A stretch of 64,000 bases of DNA from Lingula anatina (taxonomy: Eukaryota > Brachiopoda > Lingulata > Lingulida > Lingulidae), in assembly GCF_001039355.2 (NCBI RefSeq), contig NW_019774847.1:236599-300598 (forward strand). The letters run 5' to 3'. The notes under the pieces were generated by a model. That model did no database searches. It was not told where the DNA came from and saw only the letters and a list, made by a program, of their open reading frames with translations. A program made the position numbers and the translations under genes. Shown here piece by piece: positions 50,685-62,700 of this stretch (its first letter is position 1; every line of letters starts with the position of its first letter).

Positions 50685-53600
50685 TTTTNNNNNNNNNNNN
50701 NNNNNNNNNNNNNNNNNNNNNNNNNNNNNNNNNNNNNNNNNNNNNNNNNNNNNNNNNNNNNNNNNNNNNNNNNNNNNNNNNNNNNNNNNNNNNNNNNNNN
50801 NNNNNNNNNNNNNNNNNNNNNNNNNNNNNNNNNNNNNNNNNNNNNNNNNNNNNNNNNNNNNNNNNNNNNNNNNNNNNNNNNNNNNNNNNNNNNNNNNNNN
50901 NNNNNNNNNNNNNNNNNNNNNNNNNNNNNNNNNNNNNNNNNNNNNNNNNNNNNNNNNNNNNNNNNNNNNNNNNNNNNNNNNNNNNNNNNNNNNNNNNNNN
51001 NNNNNNNNNNNNNNNNNNNNNNNNNNNNNNNNNNNNNNNNNNNNNNNNNNNNNNNNNNNNNNNNNNNNNNNNNNNNNNNNNNNNNNNNNNNNNNNNNNNN
51101 NNNNNNNNNNNNNNNNNNNNNNNNNNNNNNNNNNNNNNNNNNNNNNNNNNNNNNNNNNNNTTTTTTTTTTTTTTTTTTACAATATGTCACATAGCCTACA
51201 TTATTTGCTGATCACATGCTTCATTCAAATGTGAAATTATTTGAATTTCTTTAACGACGAAAATCAAGATATGATGTAGTGTTGGATTGCACTGACAATG
51301 TGGCCACAAGGTACCTGTTGAATGATGCATGCATCATGGCCAAGAAACCTTTGATCTCTGGAAGTGCACTCAGATTTGAAGGACAGGTATAATTATAATT
51401 ATTATAACTTTATATTCTCAGTGTTGAAAATATATATTCTTCATCATTATTTTTTCATAAACAAATACAAATTTGATGTACCTAGTTTGTACAAGAGCAC
51501 CATTTTTGTATTGAAAATCCCGTGATTTGCACAAATTTAGAATTAAAATACTTGAGAATCTTTGGCTTTTTCAGCACAGTTTTTCATTTTAACTTTGTTA
51601 AATGAATACTTTCAGCTTACAGTATACAATTACCAAGATGGTCCATGCTACAGATGTTTATACCCCACGCCACCTCCCCCTGAGACTGTCACTAATTGTT
51701 CTGATGGTGGAGTGCTAGGAGTCAGTAAGTTCATGGGATCAGGGCTGCCTGCTTCCCTATGTTTTTCACTGGCATTCTTTTATCAGCCAAATGATAATAG
51801 ATAAACTTTTGTATATCTGTAGACTAAATGGTTATTGGCAATCCAAATTTACAGGAGTGTTTAACTCAGTTCTTAATATTATGAGTATTGGAACGGAATG
51901 TAGAGATGTTGCAAAAGAATTGATGGTGTTTACACTATTTATCATTCTGAAACCTGATATTTCCAGATTTCACAAAGAATGGTTGAGAAAGTTAGAACTT
52001 TGTCAGAGTTGATTTTAATTATCTGCTCTCATTCCATTTAAATGGATTTGATGCATGCTAAATTTTTTTATTCAATTAGGGTCAAAGATTTGAGTATTTT
52101 TAGTTCCAGGAATTATAGGATGTCTTCAGGCCTTGGAAGCAGTAAAAGTGATTTGCAGTCTAGGAAGTATCCTTTAAGTTAATATTTCAAACTTACTGAG
52201 CAAAGATAAAAATGTCTTTTTTTAATGTGTTCTTTGGTCTGCAATCAACATAAGCATTTTATAAATCTATTAATTTCAATTTCACAGTCATAATGTCGAT
52301 TTGTGAATTTCCAGCTAATTGAAAATAATTTTTGTCAGTCTTTCAGTTTAATACAGTTCTGATTCTCTTTTTTCTTGGAAAAATAAACACTTTTATGACC
52401 AGACATATTCTTGACTGTTTAAGACACATATTCTCAAAGGTTGCTTCTATTTGATGGTCTTGAGGGCACCTTTAGAACAATAAAACTGAGACCCAGACAG
52501 CAAAGTTGTGTGGTTTGTGGGGATAACCCTTCAGTAACAAAGCTTATTGATTATGAACAGTTTTGTGGTTCCCGTGCCAATGATAAGGTAAGTTGACTTG
52601 GTCTGTTAGAATTACATATTGCAATTTCTTCTTTGATATTCTTACAAGATTACGTCCTGAATAGATTAGTATGTTATACAGCAGGAAAACATTTTGTGTG
52701 AACAGAATTGAGCTAAATTTTATTTTTTTAAAACTTTTTAGTAATTTTATTTGTGTATTGTATTTTTGATGATGTATCCAAATGCAACACAGTGACATTT
52801 TACATTGTTATTCTTTGTCAAAGTGTAAATGTGAAGTTAGCAATACATTTGGAATGAAAGGAATATTTGACTTGACAAAGAACATTTCTCCTTTATTTTA
52901 TTGCCAGGAACATAGTCTCGAACTGTTGAAACCTGAAGATAGAATAAGTGCCAAGGTAGGTTAGACATTTTCAGGTATAGTAGGGCAAATTATTACTTTG
53001 GTAAGATCTGTAATAATGATTTTAGATACATTTTCAATTCTTTCCCCTTAATGTCCCACTTTAACTTAACAATATTCATCTGTTCAAAACCATGTGCTGT
53101 ATTCCATATCATTTCTTAAATTTCACTTCATAGAAATTTGCAACCATCTCTCTTCATTTGGAGCCTTTATATATGACATTGAACTGCTGTTTTTATCTTT
53201 TAAACCATTAAGTTTGAACAGTTAAATTATATAATGCTAAAAAGTTGCAGCATCTGTTAAATTTGATAATAAAAGCTGTCTTCTCTCTTTACAGTAATCT
53301 ATTTTTTCACATAATGTAAAACAAACAGATCTTGTATTGGTTAATCATTAATAGATTGATGGAACTCAGGCCTGTAGAAAGGTGGGGGTTCGGGGGATTC
53401 GAATAAACTGCCCTTTTTGCTGAGAAAATGACCTCTCTGGGTAAAATTTTTTCTAGGTGGACAAAGTTTCTTGGTAAAAGGTCCACTTTTTCAGAAAAAG
53501 ACCCCCCCCCCCTTTTGAAATTGCTGACCATGGGCCTGGAACTTGCATACAACTAACTTTTTTATTCTTATAGTAAAGATGTAGGAGTTAAGAAAGGTTT

Positions 53601-54853
53601 TTAGATGTTAGAGTTAAAACTGATATTTTTCATCATTTTCCAGGAATACCAATCCATAGTGAAGGAAAAATTACCACATCTACTGATAGATGTCAGATTA
53701 CCAGTAGAACAAGAGATATGTAGTTTACCAGGAGCCTGGAGTATCCTTGCTTCCATTTTATTTAATGACAAGCTATTTTAAAGCTACCTTTTAGGATGTT
53801 CTCAGTCTACAAAAATATTCTGCTATTCAAGAGATTTATTACCTAGGCCCACAGGAGCCTTTGCATTAATTTTTTTCAAATGACCACTAACAAGCTAAAA
53901 TGAAGTAGCCATGATGTTTTTGTTCTATTTTACTTGTAACCTTGTGTCTTCATGTAAATGATAACCTCATGATTCTGTCACTTTGGGTTTCTTTTTCTTC
54001 CATCTTTGGCTGAACTAGTTTTGAAGAGAATGAAAGAGAGAAACGGATAGGGATCTGAAAGACAATTGGTAGTACTGTTCCTATTCCTTTGTTGTTTTTG
54101 GTTTATTCCATTGCTTTATCTTAGCATTTGTATTGGCTTAAGTTTTCCTTGACACTGTAACAGACATTCCTATTGGTGACATTCATAAAGAGGAATGTCT
54201 GGAGAAATTGAGGAAGAAGTTACAGGAAACTGATGACAGTGTCCCAGGTCAGTGCACTGATCCCTGCTTTGATATCTTCCTTGAATTCATAAGGTCATCT
54301 TTCAAGGGTTTGTGGGTCATTTCACAAAAAATGAATATTTGTGTCATGTCAGTGATAATACATTTTGTGTAATATTTGCATAATATTAACTCACCCCCTT
54401 ATTTTACTGCCTTTTTTCTGTAATACTCCAGTGGAAATAAATCAATAAAGTGTTATAAAAAGGGTGTGCAGTTCTCAAAAATGTGTGCCACACTGATGCA
54501 ACTCAAATGCTCACTTTTTTGTGGAATGACCCTAACATTAGAATGTTAAAGTTCAGTTGTAAGATAGTAGCATAAGCAATAATTTTAATGGTTACATTTT
54601 TTGAAAAATGTATATTTTTATGGATAATGCGAGCATATCTATACACTTAAAGTTTATCTAATTTGCAAATTGTAGATTTTGAATTTTCTTCCATGTTTCA
54701 GTATATTTAGTATGTAGAAGGGGCAATGACTCCCAAGAAGCTGTGAAGGCGTTGAAGGAAAAGCTGAAAGATATGCCACACAAATTTAAAGACATTTATG
54801 GAGGACTTCATGCTTGGTCCAAACATGTGGATACAGACTTTCCAGTGTATTGA
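47358..54853 (+). CDS. MOCS3: Adenylyltransferase and sulfurtransferase MOCS3 (Uba4)
   Basis: Thirteen exons: 47358-47444, 48570-48717, 49361-49453, 50015-50135, 50322-50396, 51269-51386, 51616-51724, 52104-52166, 52424-52587, 52908-52955, 53644-53740, 54164-54247, 54702-54853. They read in frame to 452 residues (human 460). MOCS3 adenylates and thiolates the C-termini of URM1 (for tRNA wobble thiolation) and MOCS2A (for molybdopterin synthesis) in the cytosol. A short N-terminal helix is followed by the E1-like domain with [10 protein letters not shown] (G92-G97), zinc Cys pairs C225/C228 and C300/C303, and the catalytic Cys242 in [12 protein letters not shown]-terminal rhodanese domain has its active Cys407 in VCRRGNDS. 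The start gives a helix like that of the human protein. Intron 5 contains the assembly gap and intron 3 the single-N duplication. Confidence 0.95.
47718..47876. repeat. 159-bp MITE-like element in MOCS3 intron 1
   Basis: The left end GGGGGCGTCTCGATAGTCCG matches the inverse complement of the right end, GGGGCCGTAGCAATAGTCCG, with a few differences, and both continue into aggttc. The interior holds tandem ttcattggtc / gaaggttc units. Non-coding; open frames across it are chance. Confidence 0.7.
49530..49857. repeat. Direct duplication of about 163 bp around a single N (49692)
   Basis: The segment from ctgactataatgg to gatataataaatt before the N is repeated from ctgactataatga after it, differing by a few substitutions and a short attaatt length difference. 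As at 24917, a lone N separates the copies, the signature of unmerged overlapping contig ends. It lies in MOCS3 intron 3 and does not affect the coding sequence. Confidence 0.8.
49866..49953 (+). repeat. (ATATT)n pentanucleotide microsatellite
   Basis: About 17 units of ATATT in MOCS3 intron 3, immediately right of the single-N duplication. Confidence 0.9.
50624..51178. other. (TA)n tract, 472-base assembly gap (50689-51160), poly-T
   Basis: About 28 TA units and a T-run lead into 472 N bases, followed by another T-run. The gap lies in MOCS3 intron 5. The exons on both sides (50322-50396 and 51269-51386) join in frame and align without loss, so no MOCS3 coding sequence is missing. Confidence 0.95.
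53367..53539. repeat. MITE-like element in MOCS3 intron 10
   Basis: It is bounded by CAGGCCTGTAGAAAGG and the inverse complement CCAGGCCCATGG, with a G-rich left part (ggtgggggttcggggg) and a C-run at right. The phrase ctttttgctgagaaaa also occurs, as ctttttgctgggaaaa, at 14488, which suggests a family with a remnant near copy A. Confidence 0.5.
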
Positions 54854-56794
54854 GATAAACTTTCTTTAATTTGTTGCGACACATTTTGGTTAAATTACAT
54901 GATTGGCAAGGATTTCATGCATCTTGTTTATTCCTTTGTATGTTTGAACCATACCAGCTTATATTAGTAGGAGGGAATAAGGGCCTATTTTTCAGGAAGT
55001 AACAGATATAGAAATGCAACAATCCATACAAATAATACAAAAAATCAAGATGTTGGCTACCATGGAAACTCAAAGATGAAATTCCTGCAACATATAGTTT
55101 TCATATACAAGCGTTTTTCTTATTGCAATTACCTTTATTCTCTATGTCATGACATTTTTATCAGCTTCAGGTGGCTTGTTGTGAATGCATTTTTGCCATT
55201 AATATTTTAGTAGTCACATCTTCAATTGAAACTGGTGCAAAACAACAACAAGAAGACTAGATAGGAGATAAAATGCTCTATTTAATAAGAAAGAATAAAT
55301 AAATGTCATTTTACAAAACCAGATGCATCAAGATTATCCTTGTAGAAATTTTACTCCTTATTCTTAATATAATTAACATACTTTGTAAGAAACAACTGAA
55401 ATTATATTCCAGGGCAAGACGGATAAAGGACATATGATCAGTACATAATGTAAAAGATAAAGAACACTTTAAAACATTTTACCTCAATAATTCATGACAA
55501 GTATATTCCTCTACATTATTTATATCCTACTGGCATCAACTTTCTAAATGAGCATATATATACAAACATGTATATAAATATGTAATCCCACCTTTCACTC
55601 TATAATTCACAAAATGTTCGCTCTCAGACAGAAGTGCTTAAAGCACTGCCTAATACTAGATACAAAAGTATACAAAATAAAATATTTCACTTTGTACCAA
55701 CTGACAATTTCCTCTCCAAGTTTGATGGTTTCATCAACTTGCATTACTTTTTAACTTTTCAAATCCTACCAGCCAATAAGATCTTCATCCCCCCTAAAAA
55801 AGAAGCTAAGTTAATGTTTTTGCTTGCAACAATTTTCTTTGATTTCAGACATTTTAAAAATCAAACCAGCTAAAGCTGAAAAAATGTACAGACAAAACAT
55901 CACGATTTAAAATATAGTAAGAAAAAACGTAGAGTAACTGCACCTGTAATGAACCCTGTACAGGACACTTAAAGGTTTAAAGGGAAGTGGTAGAGGGCAG
56001 TAATACACAAAGACAAAATTACTAGGAAACCATTTTCTGAACCATGTTACATAACCCGGACTTTAACCCAATGGGTTTCAGTTTTAGTTAATATTTGGAT
56101 GATGTTTTGTTCACATGTCCAAAAAGAAATTAATAATAAATAATCACATCAAGCACAATTTTGACCTTGACATGCATTTTAGTCCACAAGTTTTAACTGA
56201 GAGTTTGAAATAAAATGGCAAAAATTTCCCCAGATGTGGCAATAAGAAGAAATCTTAATGACTTCAGTTCCTTTAGCTATACGGTTGGACAGTGTTGGCA
56301 ATATGTACAGACACATGTTTGTCTGCACATAAGTGAGGAATGATAATATTCATCGAAGGAGGGTCTGAAAACAGACCTGCACATTCTCAGCCCAAAAAAT
56401 GAACTTCATGTTGTGCAATAATATAGCTGTTGCAGCAGCACCAAAAATGTATAGAAATCCTTCCGACCCTGATCATGTATTCCTTTCTTGACTAGAGGTT
56501 GCACATATTCATTAAGTTAACATCAGGAATTCTAAATGTATATCTTATGCAATTTGGTCTATCAATTTTTCCAAAACATTTTTACTCATTCTTTTTTAAC
56601 ATGCTGCACAACAGATCTACCAAATTCATGGAATACAATGTTGAAAACCCCAAAGTAACTTGTAAACTTGTAGTAGTATAACGATACCATGTATAAACTA
56701 CAGTGCTGGCACAGATTCTACCCACTCTTTTATGTAAATCACATATAATGACTACCACATAGTTCACAAAGCTGAACACGAAACTTATTCTATG
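54854..56794. other. Convergent 3' flanks of MOCS3 and ARID4
   Basis: No gene recognised. Both neighbouring genes end here, so most of it is likely 3' untranslated sequence and spacer. An AATAAA at 55294-55299 is a candidate poly(A) signal for MOCS3, about 440 bp past its stop. Confidence 0.5.
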
Positions 56795-59700
56795 CTATGA
56801 ACACAATGTTTCATTGAGATTAATTTGCTCTTGTTCTTTCTGCACTTGTTGCTGTGTCCCTTGGGATGATGATACGGGTTCTGGGTTTTCTTGCTGCTCT
56901 TGTTTGTCATGAGCTACAGAAAAAAACATTTTTATCATTTCTGTCTTTGATACTTGATGATACAAGAAAACACAATACATAGCCAATTAGTAGAGAACAA
57001 AAGCAGGAAATGATTGATATTGTGCATGTGGGTCATTTTTAAGTGCAACTTTCATTTTTTGTTATTGTATTGAGCTAATCCACAATTTAAATGTGGTCAA
57101 AATATAATTTCCTAAAACAAGACTTGATGGACAAACTGATCACATACCTTCTTTCTCTCTTCTTTTTAGCTTCTTTCTTTTTCTGTCGATAGAGGCCACC
57201 TCAGACTTCAGGGACATGTAAATTTTGCGAATTTCCTGAAGCTTTTCTTGTAAAAAGTTGATTCTGCTCTCTCCCTCTAAATCTGCTCCAACCTCTGTAC
57301 AAAATGAAGCAAAATATCAAAAAATTACATTCAATCAATTACAGTAAAAGCTAATTCATTATAAGACTGACTGAATCCTTGGAATTAATAAGTTTTGATA
57401 GAATAATTAAGTCTTATTCAACAATGTGCTCCTTCACATTTCATATGGTAAACTAACGTGTTACACAAAATCTGTATACCAAACTTTCAAAGAATTATTC
57501 TGATAAAATAAATTGTAATCACAGCATAACAAAAGCAACAAAATTAACCAAAGCAAAACTGTATGCTGTACTTCTGATCCTTTTTTTTCTTAGACTGATG
57601 CAAAGCTATAACAAATCTCACCCAGATTAAAATTGTATTTGGAAGGTCTGTTTGGTGATCTTGGTCGTCTGCCTGCTGTCTCTGTGCGTTTGGTAGGGGA
57701 AGCTCGTATGGAAGATCCTGTGCTGGATGTTGGGCTTGTCAGTGCCACACTCTCTGTTGTCACTGCTTCATCACTATCACTAGCAGCTGCAATGAAAATG
57801 AATTGAGATTTCTTATCACACCAGTAAATGGTTCATGTGATTTCCTATTCACAATATAATATTCAATTTTCTTCAGCAAGGAGTTTGAGTAATTCTGACA
57901 TTTCCTCTCCTTTACACACAGTGCAAACAAAATAATGTGTGCAGGGAGTAGGTACAATTTAAGATTGGGGCAATCAAGATGTCAGCAACTTGGTAGTTCA
58001 ACCCCTACAATTAGCACAGGCATATTATATTACAGCATCACAGCACAACAAATACTTCAACTCATAAAAATTTTTTTAATGCTGACATCTGCCACAATAT
58101 CTAACAAGTATATATATATAAACTTATTAATTAAACTGAAAATGCATATATCCGTTATATGCACTTCAGTCAGCATCTGAGCTTGCACTGCATAACTTTA
58201 TACACAAAAATATAAACACACAATAGTTTCACATTCCCTCCCTTCATGACACCTGCACACTTACCCTGCTTTGCCTTCGCTGCCTGTCTTTTACTCCTTT
58301 TTCTCTTCTTTGAGGAAGTTGTCTCTTCAGACACATGCTTCCGTTTACTCCCTGTGGGCTCAACACTGGTTTCCGAGCCAGTAATGTTATCACTGGAGCC
58401 TCCAGCCTCATTAGACCCAATAGAACTGTGTGGAGATTCGCTCCCTTTAGTAATGGCACTTCCTTCTCCATCCAAGGTATCCATGCTCTCTTCTGCCTGT
58501 GGAAGGTTTCTGTTCTTATTCAGCTGACTTTCACCCACGCCGTGTTCACCCCTGGGTGATCCTTCGGGAGTAATGGGTGGGGTGTTCTCCAGCAAAACAT
58601 TGGGTGCAGATACCTTCTCAGGGGTTTCTGCTCTTACTCTGGAAGGAACTGCTGCTGCTGGCGAATAAGCAGATGCCACTCCAGCAGCTGCATTTGACAA
58701 AGCTTGGAGTGTACCACTTGTGGAGGGTTTGGGGGAATTTGGTTCAGTGTTTGTCCACTCCACTTTGTTATGTTCCACTGGTAAAGCCTGGGCCAGCAAA
58801 GTTGCCACTGCTAACCTGTCATTTTCAGCACTGTTTATCACATCCTTTGATTCACTGATTGCAACTGTTTCAGCCTTTTCTGTTACCTTATTTTCTTCTG
58901 CTTTGACCTTTTCTTCTGTGTCTTGTTTTGCTTTCTTCTTTTTTCCTTTTTTCTTAGTGGATTTTTCTTCCTCATTCTCTTGAGTTTGCTGTGTAACAAA
59001 CTCAGTCTTTTCAGTCTTAATGGTCTTTTGTGTTTTATCTTTTTTACTGATGTCTTGTTCTGTTTTTGGTTTATCTTCCTTGGTCTTAGTATCCTTTTTC
59101 TTCTTCTTGTCTGACTTATTACTGGTATCAGATTTCCCACCTTGATCTTCCTCGGATGATTTGGCAGACTCTTCGAACTTTTGTTCATTGTTTTCTAATT
59201 CCTCTTTGATAACACTGGGTTTCACAGCTGTTGCTTCTTCTTCTCTGGGGTCTTCTTTCTTAGATTCCGAAGATGTACGTCTCCTTTTTGTTGTAGGTTT
59301 CATTGATTTATCAGTTTCTGGTTCTTTCCTTTTCCCCTTCGCCTTGGTTTCCTTCTTCTCAGGCTTGGCTGCATCAGTCTCCATTGCATCCACCTTTAAT
59401 TCTGTGGAAACTTTGCTGGGAGATCTATCACGTGTCTTGATTTGAGACTCTTCAACATCTTTTTCTTCACTCTTTGTAGATATAATTTGTTGATGGCTTC
59501 TGGTTTTTTCTTCTGGTAAAATTTTCTTTTGCTGCTCTGGCCCAGATATCACTGCTGTCTCACTTTCTTTGTGAATGTTGATGGCTTTGGCATCTTTTGC
59601 TTTCATTGGAACAGTAGGCATTTCTTCATGCTTCTTCTCTTTAACTTTTGATGGTTCCAGTATCTCTATTTTGGCTTTGTTTGGCTCTACACGTTTAGGA

Positions 59701-62700
59701 ACATGCTGAAGTGGCTCAATTTTTATGGTGGCTTCATCAACTTCATCAAATTTGTACTTGTCTTCCACAGGGTCCTCTTGAGTTGGTAAAGAAGATTTAA
59801 TGGTGGCTTTGTTGGTGGTAGAAATCTCCTCCCTCTCATCTTCATCAGAAATATTCCCATCTTCTTCTCCAGACACTGAGCAAAAATAAAATGCAATTAA
59901 ATAAATTGGAATTTATAATATGCTACATAAAAAAGAAAATGAAAAAATGTTTTTTTCTCTGAAAAAAAGTGGGCATGGTTTCTCTGGCACTACCTTCTCA
60001 TACATATAGAAATTACAAAAGAGAAAATCTGAAGCACTTTCATATTAGGAAAAACTAACAAATTCCAGTGGCAATAAATCTTCAAAGAAATGTTTTATAC
60101 TAACCCAGTGACAGCTGTTCAGATGATTCTGTGTAACCAGAGCTTCTCCTACCCCTTCTTCTTGCTATAACAAAAAATAAATAAATAAACATCTTCCTGT
60201 AATTCTAATGAGCCGCCTTACATCAAATACCTTTTGCGCCAAAGCAATAATCAAATTGCGAAATATTAAAAAGCATTTTTATGTATTTATAAATCAAACT
60301 GCAATGAGCTTTAGTTGACACCCTACAAGTTGAGGTAGAGTACTAGAGTATCAAGCAAAGAGCTAAAAGACCCATTAAAAACAATCAGAATGGCACATAG
60401 AACAAAAATTCTATTTAACTTTCATCATGGTTTGCTTAGTACTTACGAGGCAATCCATCCACCAGTGGATTATCTATACTAGTTGACCTTGTTGGTCTTG
60501 GAGCCTTCACTCCAGCTGAGGCAGGAGACCGACTGCGAGACATTCTCGCTTCAGTAGTAGAAGTGGCGGCAGGTGAAGTGTGCCTGTCTGGCCTGTCATT
60601 GCCAACAGCTCCAGGTCGACCACGCTTCTTTGATAAGGATGATGACTTGAAAAGTGAAAAACTTGGGAGTTAAGTAGCCATTACATTCCAGTCTCAGCAT
60701 CAATCTTAATGTTTATTTGTTGAAATTGAACTTAAAATATCTTAACAAAAATTGAAAAAAAAAATAAATAAAAATAAAAAAAAGTCTCACTGATGCAAAA
60801 AAAACTTTGAGCTGAAGTTTCTTCAAATAATAAATAGATATAAAACAGGTTTAGAAGTTCATACTTCTCCATGGCTAGTGTTATTCTTGCCTTATCAGTG
60901 AATTTTACAATTTGGAAATACATAAGGCAAATTCTGATTATTTTTGTACTAACGAACAGCTTACTACTAAAAGATATATTTTCACTACAAACCATGGAAG
61001 AACTACATCTGAACCCCTCCCTCCCTGCAACATATAAGACTACCTACCTGGCCAGATGCTGGTGATGCAGAACCTGGAGGTGTTGCCGAGGTGATTGGAC
61101 TGTCCGAGCGAGAGGGCTTAGGACTAGAACGTTCTACACTAGCTGGTTTGGGAGGATTCTTTTTACCATCTTTCTTCTCCACAGCACACACTAAACGTTC
61201 CTTTTTGATCCATTCGTCATACCTTAAGGATAATAAAAAAATCATTGCATTTGTGTCATAAGCTACACTATTTTGAAGCCAAGCTTTATAAATGAGATTT
61301 AATCTGAATTCCAGTCTAAAACTGAAAAACATAATGCTGTGCACATATTAAACAGCTACGTTTCTTTGTGTAAAAGACCTTTCTTTCATAGTCTGGAAGA
61401 TTTGTATATTAAAGGTTTGGTGTTCTTCATATAATATTTGAAGAGATTTAGGTAACATTCATAGTAAATTGTATCCCCTCTTGGACATACCTAATATTCC
61501 ACCCTGAATAGTGGACACAGTAAATGCGCTGACTGTCCTCCTTATCAACATCTGTCACCTGAGAAGAAATAAGGGAGAAACTCTGAGCACTTTTAACAAG
61601 AACAATCCAAATGTGATATTTAATTTCTTGATATTCTTATAAATTTACTAGGGTCAGATTTTTGCAATCAAAGAAACAATAGGTTTTATTCTTCATCACA
61701 GTCACTTAAAAATACTGTCATTTAAAATAATTTTTCACTATAATGATATTGTACCTTGGCTTCATAAACCTTCTGATTTTTGCCTTTTCCATATTTGACC
61801 TTGACCCTAGTGCCAATAGGGAACAAGATGGAAGGGTCATCGTTTTTGCCGGAACTCTCACATTCATCTTCTGCTTCCTTTTTAACTTTACTAGTTTTCT
61901 CTTCACTGTAATAAATGGAAAACACCATGCAATACAGTTATAGACAATCAACCTTTGGTCAATTTTTCAAAAGGATGAAGGACAATAATTGTCTTTCAAC
62001 TGAAAATGTACGTTAAACTTTTATTAAAATCTATAAGCATACATTCTTTGGTATATTAAATAATTTTTATTCCTTGAGATATTATTATTTAAGTTCTTCT
62101 TCCTAACTGTTATCATTTTTATATTTAAGAATATACATTACTTTTTCTTAGATTCTGTTTCCGCCTTTTTGCTTTTTTCTTCTGCAGTTTTCTTAGATCT
62201 TGTGTTGCTACTCTCCTCTTCTTTACCATCCTTGCTATCTTCATCATCTAGCCGGCTGGATTTCCTTCGTCCCTAAAAATAATTACATATTTAGCAATCC
62301 TGAAAAATGTTCCCACTGTAACATTTATGTGTGCATTTCCCATCTTTTATTGAGAACCAGTAAATTTCCATAGACTAATAAGAAAGCAATCAAGGTGTGA
62401 ATGTGTTCTTCTGATAATTTATTCATTGTGCACAACTTGAGTCAGATTTTATAACTCACCCTCTTTTCACGCACTTCATCCTTTTCTTCGTCCTTGTCAA
62501 TATCAGTCTTCACACTGTCTGCATCTGACTCTGTGTCCGTTTTACTGGTTTTAGGGCTCTTCTTGTCAAGTAAGCGAGGACGTCCTCGCCTGGGACTGTC
62601 TGGTCTGGGTTCAGGCTTGGTAAACTTGCTTTCTGACTTGGTCACAGGAGTTTTCTTTTCATCTTTCTTCTTCTCAGCAGGTTCTTGTTTGTCTGACCTT

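Noticed and set aside
50543-51211. Open frames of about 200 codons across the N gap, both strands
   Set aside because: They are translations of (TA)n, Ns and poly-T/poly-A and carry no information.
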